From: Oscillospiraceae bacterium
GTDB lineage: Bacteria > Bacillota > Clostridia > Oscillospirales > SIG627
Reading direction: 5' to 3'
DNA: 58,382 bases
Assembly: GCA_015065085.1 (NCBI GenBank)
Contig: SVQW01000016.1
Location: forward strand, 1-58,382
The first letter of the stretch is position 1. The number at the start of each line of letters is the position of its first letter. The notes under the pieces are model-generated. The model was given only the letters and a program-made list of their open reading frames with translations, did no database searches and was not told the DNA's origin. Below are positions 53,201 through 58,382 of this stretch, in pieces. Made by a program: the position numbers and the translations under genes.

Positions 53201-54327
53201 CCATCTCCGCGCTGGATATCGACGTTGAAATTGTGGATAAGTTAAGCCACAGCGACGCCATGATTGACCTTCTGGAAAGCGGAAAGATTATTTACACCAT
53301 CTACACCGGTGCAAAGAAAAAGTCCTCTATCGACGACTACATCCGTCTGCACCGCCGTGCTTTACAGCTGTCGGTTGCCTGCATCACCTCTCTGGATACG
53401 GCAAACGCGCTGGCTGATATTCTGCTTGGCAGATTTACCCAGAACAACACCGAGCTTGTCAACATCAACAACCTACGTACCGCGAGAAAGAAGCTCAATT
53501 TCTCCAAAATGCAGGGTACAGGAAACGACTATATCGTGCTCAATAATATGGATGACGATATTTCCTGCCCCGAATCCCTTGCGGTTACCTTCACCAACCG
53601 CCATTACAGCATAGGCGCCGACGGACTCATCCTCATCGAGCGCAGCAACCTTGCAGATGCTAAGATGCGTATGTTCAACATCGACGGCAGTGAGGGCAAA
53701 ATGGCAGGCAATGCAATCCGCTGTGTGGGTAAGTATCTGTATGACAACGGCATTGTTCCCAAGGAAACCATGACTATCGAAACCCCCGGCGGAATAAGAG
53801 AATTAAAGCTTTACATCATGAACTCCGCCGTAAGCTCGGTTGAGGTCAACATGGGCAAAGCAAGCCTCAACCCTAAAGATGTACCCGTAAAGCTGGAGGG
53901 CGACAGCGTTCTCAGCCGTCACGTCAACATCATGGGCGGTGACTACAACATCAACTGCGTTTCGGTAGGAAATCCTCACTGCGTAATCTTCTGCGACAGA
54001 GTGGATAACGTGGACGTTGCAAAATTAGGTCCCATGTTTGAAAGCGCGGGCATATTCCCCGAGGGCGTGAACACCGAGTTTGTCCGTATTGTCAACAAAA
54101 ACACCCTTAAAATGCGCGTATGGGAGCGTGGCAACGGCGAAACCGCCGCTTGCGGTACAGGCGCTTGCGCGGCAGTTATCGCGGCTGTGGAAAACGGTCT
54201 GTGCAGTAAGGGCGAAGACATCACCGTCAAATTAAAGGGCGGCGACCTTATTGTCAACTACACCGACGAAGCTGTTCTTCTCACGGGAAGCACGGCACTC
54301 ATCTATGAGGGTGTAATCCAATACTGA
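50290..54327 (+). CDS. carB-dapF: Fusion: carbamoyl-phosphate synthase large subunit and diaminopimelate epimerase
   Basis: 1345 residues in one uninterrupted frame. Residues 1-1064 are a complete CarB: two ATP-grasp halves (GSGPIVIGQAAEFDYAGAQ at about 14-32 and GSGPIRIGQGIEFDYSS at about 548) and the MGS-like allosteric domain (about 935-1060). Residues 1068-1345 (278, the normal DapF length) are a diaminopimelate epimerase: KLNFSKMQGTGNDY, then AGNAIRC and TAACGTGACA with catalytic Cys at 1288. The canonical first catalytic Cys (of CGNGxRC) is Ala1139. No start codon with a binding site exists at the junction, so the fusion looks real. DapF makes meso-DAP for lysine and peptidoglycan, unrelated chemistry. 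GGAGG in the end of carA precedes the start. Confidence 0.93.
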   Translation: MPLNTNIKKVLVIGSGPIVIGQAAEFDYAGAQACRVLKQAGLNVVLVNSNPATIMTDKALADEIYLEPLTEETIKRIIIKERPDSLLASLGGQTGLTLAMQLSKCGFLDRMGVKLLGTNAEAIDKAEDRQMFRDTMQKINQPCIPSDIANDVETAVEIADRIGYPVIIRPAFTLGGAGGGVAYTKDELITVASNGLMLSPITQVLVERYIYGWKEIEFEVMRDAAGNSIAVCSMENVDPVGVHTGDSIVVAPAMTLALKEYQMLRNASLDIINELGIEGGCNCQFALNPDSFEYAVIEVNPRVSRSSALASKATGYPIAKVTTKIALGYTLDEIKNDITGTTWACFEPTVDYTVIKFPKWPFDKFVNASRKLGTQMKATGEVMSIGQSFEAALMKAVRGAEISLDTLNMKALDEVEDIEKKLHDVDDVRIFTVYKALQRGVSVDTINSITCIDKWFIRKIKNLVDYENALKEGKLDDALYMKGKKMGYTDAAIKRLSGCDIKNPLYASYKTVDTCAGEYKAMTPYFYSSYDSRNEALDHLTGTKERIIVLGSGPIRIGQGIEFDYSSVHCVWALKKLGYEVIIINNNPETVSTDFDTADRLYFEPLTPEDVMNIIRIEKPIGVVVAFGGQTAIKLTKFLDENNITILGTSAEGIDIAEDRERFDALLEQFNIKRPKGLGVMTMGQAKEAANKLGYPVLLRPSYVIGGQNMTIAYNDGDVEQYMEIILSQKIENPVLVDKYMMGCELEVDVISDGKDVLIPGIMQHVERAGVHSGDSIAVYPPYSINDKLTSQVIESSEKLALAMGTKGLVNIQYLIYENELYVIEVNPRASRTIPYISKVTGVPMVDLATKIMVGQSLKSLGYGTGLYKTPPYFSVKVPVFSFEKLNDVNSALGPEMKSTGEVLGIGKTLEEALFKGLVSAGFTVSHTQDPNRRGVLISVSKQDQLEIVKLAKKLDDLGLKIYATEGTAQAISALDIDVEIVDKLSHSDAMIDLLESGKIIYTIYTGAKKKSSIDDYIRLHRRALQLSVACITSLDTANALADILLGRFTQNNTELVNINNLRTARKKLNFSKMQGTGNDYIVLNNMDDDISCPESLAVTFTNRHYSIGADGLILIERSNLADAKMRMFNIDGSEGKMAGNAIRCVGKYLYDNGIVPKETMTIETPGGIRELKLYIMNSAVSSVEVNMGKASLNPKDVPVKLEGDSVLSRHVNIMGGDYNINCVSVGNPHCVIFCDRVDNVDVAKLGPMFESAGIFPEGVNTEFVRIVNKNTLKMRVWERGNGETAACGTGACAAVIAAVENGLCSKGEDITVKLKGGDLIVNYTDEAVLLTGSTALIYEGVIQY

Positions 54328-54340
54328 TGCTGAAATACAA

Positions 54341-54370
54341 AATAATGGGTGGAGAAATCCACCCATTATT
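54341..54370 (+). terminator. Hairpin after carB-dapF
   Basis: AATAATGGGTGGA and its complement form a perfect 13-bp stem with a GAAA loop. No long T-run follows, so it may be a weak terminator or an mRNA 3'-end stabiliser. Confidence 0.55.
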
Positions 54371-54390
54371 TAAAGATTAAAAGGGTTTTT

Positions 54391-55326
54391 ATGAAACAGA
54401 AAACACAATTCAAGGGCGTTTTCATGCTGTGTCTGACCGCCATAATATGGGGCTCCGCCTTTGTGGCGCAAAGTGTGGGTATGGAAAGCGTGCAGAGCTT
54501 CACCTTCGGCGGAATACGTACACTTCTTGGTGCTTTGGTGCTGATCCCCTTTATTCTCGTGCGCGACAGCTTTGCACCAAAAGAAAGTGCCGAAATTAAA
54601 AGAGCAACCAACATTAAAACGCTGAAATACGGCATTATACTGGGTCTGATTTTCTGCCTCGCCACAAACTTTCAGCAGTTTGCTTTCACCTTTCCCGACG
54701 CATCCCCGGGAAAAATAGCTTTCATTACCGCCGTGTACATGTTCCTGGTTCCGCTTTTGGGGCTTATTTTCCTCAGAAAAAAAGTGTCGGTTATCACCTG
54801 GGTTTGTGTGGCACTGGGCTTTATCGGGCTGTATCTTCTGTGCGTAATGCCGGGAGATATTTCTTCGGTGAGCATGGGCGATATTCTGACTTTTATATGC
54901 AGTATATTCTTTGCCGTACACATACTTGCTGTTGAAAAATTTGCAAAAGAGGTGGACGGCGTAAAGCTGAGCTTTGTTCAGTTTTTCGTGTCGGGCGTTA
55001 TCACAACCGTGCTGATGTTCGTTTTTGAAGACCCACAGATAAGCGCAATAAAATCTGCCGCTCTGCCAATACTTTACTCGGGTGTCATGAGCTGCGGTAT
55101 TGCCTACACCTTTCAGATTATCGGACAGAAGTACACCGAAGCAACGGTTGCATCCATAATTATGTGCACCGAGTCGGTTTTTGCCGTTTTATGCAGTGCA
55201 CTTATTCTGGCAGACATCCCAACGGCGCGTGAGCTTATTGGATGCGTAATAATGTTTATTGCGATAATCGTCTCCGAATGCTCCGAAATAATAACAGAAA
55301 AAATAAAATCACTGCGTGCAAAATAA
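54391..55326 (+). CDS. EamA-family (DMT) transporter
   Basis: 311 residues from the ATG at 54391 (AAAAGGG upstream); a GTG inside the preceding hairpin is rejected. Ten hydrophobic helices form two EamA halves; the first holds LTAIIWGSAFVAQ and the second SGVMSCGIAYTFQIIGQ and a TESVFAVL segment. Relatives export amino acids, nucleotides or drugs, and the substrate is unknown. It follows the arg operon by 63 bp with a hairpin between them. Some read-through is possible, so export of an operon-related amino acid is conceivable but unproven. Confidence 0.9.
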   Translation: MKQKTQFKGVFMLCLTAIIWGSAFVAQSVGMESVQSFTFGGIRTLLGALVLIPFILVRDSFAPKESAEIKRATNIKTLKYGIILGLIFCLATNFQQFAFTFPDASPGKIAFITAVYMFLVPLLGLIFLRKKVSVITWVCVALGFIGLYLLCVMPGDISSVSMGDILTFICSIFFAVHILAVEKFAKEVDGVKLSFVQFFVSGVITTVLMFVFEDPQISAIKSAALPILYSGVMSCGIAYTFQIIGQKYTEATVASIIMCTESVFAVLCSALILADIPTARELIGCVIMFIAIIVSECSEIITEKIKSLRAK

Positions 55327-55328
55327 TA

Positions 55329-55373
55329 CAGACCGCCCCGAAAGCCTTGGCGTAGCTTTCGGGGCGGTCTGTT
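55329..55373. terminator. Bidirectional terminator between EamA and M23 genes
   Basis: ACAGACCGCCCCGAAAGC and its complement form an 18-bp GC-rich stem with a 9-base loop between convergent genes. Confidence 0.85.
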
Positions 55374-55400
55374 TCAGAGAATTGGAGGGGTTAATTATTG

Positions 55401-56963
55401 TTACGGAAGCTTATTGTACTTAAGTACATAAGCAGGGTTGTAGTAGGTGTAGTTGCCGCGACTCTGTATATTGGCGGAGAAGGTCTTGCGCGAAGCGGTG
55501 TAGCCGTAGTATGCACCGTTGCTGGGGTTATTCACGATTGCAAAGTGCAGGTGAGGAGCGGTGCTGTTGCCTGTGTTACCCATGGTTGCAATAGGCTGAC
55601 CCGACTTGACGGTCTGACCCTCGCTGACCAGTGTGCTGTGTCTTTTCAGGTGACCGTACATGGTATACACCGTCTTTCCGTCTACGTTGTGCTTGATAAC
55701 AACGTAGTAGCCGTTGCCCGAGCGGTCTTCGGGCTTGAGGTCATATGCATCCATCCAGGTACCGTTACAGCCTGTCTTGTACACAACACCGTCGTAAGCG
55801 GCGTATACAGTGCGGTTGGATGCCTTGATGTCTATACCCAGATGACCCTTATTACCGAAGGACTGGGTGGTGGTGTAGCCGGTCATGGGAGCTGTCCAGG
55901 AAGCTTTTGGCTTAATGGTCGTATCACTTGAAAGTCTGGTAAGGTAGTATGCCTGGGCACGCTTATAGTTGTTGGCTGTCCAGTGGATTGCAAGGTTGCC
56001 TATGGAGTAGTCGCCGTTTGTGATATCACAAACCAAGCCCGTGGCTTTATTCATTATAGCATAAGAGCCTTCGCCGTTGTACTTGTGGAAGCTCCAAAGA
56101 CTTGCCGCGTCGCCGTTTTCATACTCATACAGAGTAAGTGCGTCACCGGGGTTCTTGTTGGCATTCTTGGCATTAAGGCACATATAGCTTGCATGCACGG
56201 GGTGAATCGAGTAATAGCCGTTACCGCGGTTCTTTACAACAAACCGTTCGTTTGACTCTCCGTTGTAGTGGTCTACTCCCACAGTAGCCTTAAGGGAAGC
56301 GGTGGATTTGTAGATTACGTTGAGGCAAAGAGAGGTGTTGTCGTGCAGGGTAATTTTATATGTGCCCTCTGAGATATTGGAACGAACGGAGGAAAAATCG
56401 CGCAGGGAAGAGCTGCTATTCGAGCTTGAAGCGGATACCAGCTTCCAACGGCAGGATGCGCCCCCGTGCTGGTCCCAGAGGTGAACCCGGCTTCCCGAGA
56501 AGATAAGGTTGTTATCCAGGTCAATGGTTTTACCCAGCTTGTTCTGTATAAGGTATTTTCCGTTTCCTGCGTCCAGAAAACGCCAGAGCGAAGCATTGGT
56601 GTAGTCGCTGTTATCCCACATCCACAGCTGTTGGCCGTTGACGTAGTTAGCGCCGGGGACATTGAGGACGTGTCCTGTATTGGCATTGACTATGCGGTAC
56701 CAGTTGCCCGAGTAGCGCTGGATTTTGAATATCTGTGCGGCGTTACCGCTTGTTCTCTGCCAAAGCTGGATATACGCGCCTGTCTGTGTGCTTCCCGAGG
56801 TTACGTCCAGGCAATAGCCCGTGTTATCCGAGGCGCATATGAAGTAGTTTCCCTCATTGGGACGCACAACAGTGTACGCACATGCGAACACCGTGCACAT
56901 CAGCGCAACAAGAGCGGTACAAATAAGAATTCTGGTGATGGGGTTAGTGAATGAATGTTTCAT
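55401..56963 (-). CDS. Secreted M23 metallopeptidase with ricin-type lectin domains
   Basis: 520 residues from the ATG at 56963 (AGGAG upstream); earlier in-frame ATGs have no site. A signal peptide (about 1-30) is followed by a ricin B-type beta-trefoil (about 35-185, with QLWQRTSG and WMWDNS repeats of the QxW type), a Ser-rich linker, a second trefoil-like region (about 205-345), and a C-terminal LytM/M23 peptidase (about 365-515). The zinc site is clear: GHLGID supplies His and Asp, and HLHFAIV supplies the last His. M23 enzymes cut peptidoglycan cross-bridges. The lectin modules suggest glycan binding. The gene faces the EamA gene across a shared terminator. Confidence 0.92.
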   Translation of the reverse strand: MKHSFTNPITRILICTALVALMCTVFACAYTVVRPNEGNYFICASDNTGYCLDVTSGSTQTGAYIQLWQRTSGNAAQIFKIQRYSGNWYRIVNANTGHVLNVPGANYVNGQQLWMWDNSDYTNASLWRFLDAGNGKYLIQNKLGKTIDLDNNLIFSGSRVHLWDQHGGASCRWKLVSASSSNSSSSLRDFSSVRSNISEGTYKITLHDNTSLCLNVIYKSTASLKATVGVDHYNGESNERFVVKNRGNGYYSIHPVHASYMCLNAKNANKNPGDALTLYEYENGDAASLWSFHKYNGEGSYAIMNKATGLVCDITNGDYSIGNLAIHWTANNYKRAQAYYLTRLSSDTTIKPKASWTAPMTGYTTTQSFGNKGHLGIDIKASNRTVYAAYDGVVYKTGCNGTWMDAYDLKPEDRSGNGYYVVIKHNVDGKTVYTMYGHLKRHSTLVSEGQTVKSGQPIATMGNTGNSTAPHLHFAIVNNPSNGAYYGYTASRKTFSANIQSRGNYTYYNPAYVLKYNKLP

Positions 56964-57120
56964 ATCATTACTCCTGTAATATATAAATGGTTTATGGTGA
57001 ATGTGTATGGTCTGCTCGCCGGGTATCTTGAATGACGTAACGGGAATTTTGAGAAGCAAAATTTTCCTCAATTGCACATTGCAGTGCGAAGCGCTTACGC
57101 CGCCACTATTTAGCATATAC

Positions 57121-57512
57121 TCCGCGATTGTTCTTCGCGTGTCAACCATAGTTTAAATACCCGCGTTGTCGGTGCGCGGATCGGCTCGGCGCTTACGCCG
57201 TCACTATTTGGCATATACTCCGCGAACGTTCCTCGCAGGACAATTACACTTTAATATCCCGCGTTGTCGATGCGCGGATCGGCTCGGCGCTTACGCCGTC
57301 ACTATGCGACACATAATCCGCGATTGTTCTTCGCGTGTCAACCATAGTTTAAATACCCGCGTTGTCAGTGCGCGGATCGGCTCGGCGCTTACGCCGCCAC
57401 CATGCGACACATAATCCGCGAACTCTCCTCGCAGGACAATTATACTTTAATATCCCACGTTGTCGGTGTGCGGATCGGCTCGGCGCTTACGCCGCCGACG
57501 ATGGTGATATTA
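57121..57512. repeat. Four tandem copies of a 98-bp palindrome-rich unit
   Basis: Units begin at 57121, 57219, 57317 and 57415, each with TCCGCGA and an exact 98-bp period. Units 1 and 3 are almost identical, as are units 2 and 4, so the array is a duplicated 196-bp dimer. Each unit holds short inverted repeats: CGCGA/TCGCG (units 1 and 3), CCGCG/CGCGG, and CGGCG-CTTA-CGCCG. A partial unit end precedes the array (57086-57120). No convincing coding function; it lies upstream of the M23 gene. Confidence 0.88.
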
Positions 57513-57546
57513 TACTATAAGTCCGCCGTAATCACAATGTGCCAAA

Positions 57547-57575
57547 CTCCGACGAAAAAGTAAAAATCGTCGGAG
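57547..57575. repeat. Isolated hairpin downstream of the tandem array
   Basis: CTCCGACGA and TCGTCGGAG form a perfect 9-bp stem with an A-rich 11-base loop. Confidence 0.5.
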
Positions 57576-57620
57576 AAACCCGACGGCAGGGCAAAAGCAA
57601 TCAGCAATGTGCAATTATGG

Positions 57621-57653
57621 AAAAAACCTGAAACGAAATCGTTTCAGGTTTTA
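57621..57653. terminator. Terminator-like hairpin
   Basis: AAACCTGAAACGA and TCGTTTCAGGTTT form a 13-bp stem with a 2-base loop, A-rich before and T-rich after. It resembles the terminator at 22565-22599. No gene is seen ending here on either strand. Confidence 0.6.
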
Positions 57654-57847
57654 ATTATTGTATGTAGCGGGAGTTTAAATCCCTCCGTTAGCCTACGGCT
57701 GACAATATAACAGTATAATCGTAGATTTTGCGTAGCAAAATATACCACAATTGCGAATTATAAAAAGTCGTGGACAATAGGGACGTCCCCTAAAGGACAG
57801 TTTTTACCTACCGACACGTTACTCTTAACAAAAATCCGAAAATACAG

Positions 57848-57876
57848 AAACCGCAGATTGATTTTCTGCGGTTTTT
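57848..57876 (+). terminator. Terminator-like hairpin with T-run
   Basis: AAACCGCAGA and TTCTGCGGTTT form a stem with a small loop followed by TTTT. No upstream gene on the plus strand is recognised. The surrounding 57513-58289 stretch holds hairpins, repeat fragments and two promoter-like sites but no gene I can support. Confidence 0.55.
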
Positions 57877-58155
57877 GTGCTATAATAGGATATGTGATTA
57901 AGACTATGCATAAAGGAATTTTGCTACGATAAGTTCGAACGATAAATAAGAATTTTACGAGACGGTAAAATGCTTAAATTGTATTAACCTCATATTGAAG
58001 ATTTGCGGTTTAAGGAAAAATGGCGGGCGATGATCAGACAATGTCCTGCAATCACGCTTACGGAGGTATAATCCAATTTTCAAAAAATACCGGGCAGATT
58101 GGCATGACAGATAGATAACAAACCACTATGATCCTCTGTTTTTTCATTAAATATA

Positions 58156-58184
58156 TTGAAAAGCAGGTGATTTCGTAGTATAAT
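58156..58184 (+). promoter_or_regulatory. Promoter of the PurF-like gene
   Basis: TTGAAA (58156-58161) and TATAAT (58179-58184) are 17 bp apart, about 105 bp before the start codon. The intervening leader has no guanine-riboswitch pattern that I can recognise. Confidence 0.75.
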
Positions 58185-58289
58185 AAAAAGGTCATAATGG
58201 GTGAGGTGAGTGTTTTTCGAAACAAACCTTGCCAAAAGGCACTTATATTCGTTCAAAAAAATTGTGAATATAAAAGGAGATTTTCGCTA

Positions 58290-58382
58290 ATGGGAGGTTT
58301 TTTCGGAGCAGTCTCCAAAAGAGATTGTGTTATGGATATTTTCTTCGGAGTTGACTATCACTCTCACCTCGGTACAAAAAGC
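58290..58382 (+). CDS. PurF-like class II amidotransferase, N-terminal fragment
   Basis: The first 31 codons of a gene cut by the right edge, preceded by AAAAGGAG nine bases upstream. The sequence starts MGGFFGAVSKRDCV and continues with FFGVDYHSHLGTK. This matches a group of amidophosphoribosyltransferase-like proteins in Clostridia and Bacteroidetes. Class II amidotransferases need a Cys exposed after Met removal, but here residue 2 is Gly, so glutamine use by this domain is doubtful. The assignment rests on memory of the family and a short sequence. A purine-synthesis role is inferred. Confidence 0.6.
   Translation, partial: MGGFFGAVSKRDCVMDIFFGVDYHSHLGTKS

Noticed and set aside
57166..57414. 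82-codon frame inside the tandem array
   Set aside because: It arises from the 98-bp repeats; the repeat length is not a multiple of three, so successive units are read in different frames.
57121..57512. CRISPR array
   Set aside because: The units are directly adjacent, 98 bp long, with no unique spacers and no cas genes nearby.
58185..58289. Purine riboswitch before the PurF-like gene
   Set aside because: The leader lacks the conserved junction sequences of guanine/adenine riboswitches and I could not fold three helices.

Overview
The window is a stretch of chromosome from a Gram-positive anaerobe of the class Clostridia, most likely an uncultured gut Oscillospiraceae-like or related lineage. 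The evidence is a set of AAGGAG-type ribosome binding sites, TTGACA-17-TATAAT promoters, a T-box leader, S-layer-homology (SLH) exoproteins, an Rnf-type membrane complex, a split cobalamin methionine synthase, ThiI without a rhodanese domain, and the tig-clpP-clpX and rplS-lepB-rbgA-rnhB-yraN gene orders. No rRNA, tRNA, CRISPR array, prophage or transposase gene was seen.

Layout. 1-2.8 kb: end of an unknown gene, a zinc-ribbon tail-anchored protein and a lipoprotein with a Tyr/Asp tail. A MITE follows at 2.86-3.0 kb. 3.1-8.6 kb (minus): a 1244-residue SLH protein with a glycoside-hydrolase-like barrel, and an orphan trpB behind a Trp T-box. 8.7-11.3 kb (plus): a TetM/EF-G-like GTPase fused to a Rae1/YacP-type NYN nuclease domain. 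11.4-15.4 kb (minus): InlB-repeat SLH protein, family 2 glycosyltransferase, polytopic membrane protein. 15.5-19.2 kb (plus): split methionine synthase and ferritin. 19.2-21.1 kb (minus): MATE exporter and a small YbjN-like protein. 21.25-22.5 kb: MTA/SAH deaminase-type amidohydrolase. 22.6-25.4 kb (minus): a reduced rnfC-rnfD-rnfB set lacking rnfG, rnfE and rnfA. 25.7-30.6 kb (minus): uvrB-uvrA. 31.0-34.4 kb (minus): tig-clpP-clpX. 34.5-43.3 kb (minus): iscS-thiI-dnaC-like, then rplS-lepB-rbgA-rnhB-yraN-thrC-phosphoesterase. 43.6-54.3 kb (plus): argC-argJ-argB-argD-argF-carA-carB::dapF behind an ARG box. Then an EamA transporter, a secreted M23 peptidase with ricin-type lectin domains (minus), a 4 x 98-bp tandem array, and the first 31 codons of a PurF-like gene at the right edge.

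How the genes work together. The arginine cluster makes ornithine from N-acetylglutamate, carbamoyl phosphate from bicarbonate, and citrulline from the two; argG and argH are not here. Its CarA has lost all three glutaminase catalytic residues, so this carbamoyl-phosphate synthase should depend on free ammonia. Its CarB is fused in frame to diaminopimelate epimerase. The PurF-like gene at the edge also begins Met-Gly-Gly rather than exposing a catalytic Cys. Together these hint at an ammonia-rich niche.

The strongest candidates for undescribed biology are the EF-G-like/Rae1 fusion (an A-site nuclease built onto a ribosome-binding GTPase), the glutaminase-dead CarA beside a CarB-DapF fusion, and the reduced Rnf whose remaining subunits have lost flavin-site residues. 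Several intergenic regions hold palindrome-rich repeats: a MITE, a second family twice inside the arg operon, a seven-hairpin cluster after clpX, and the 98-bp array.
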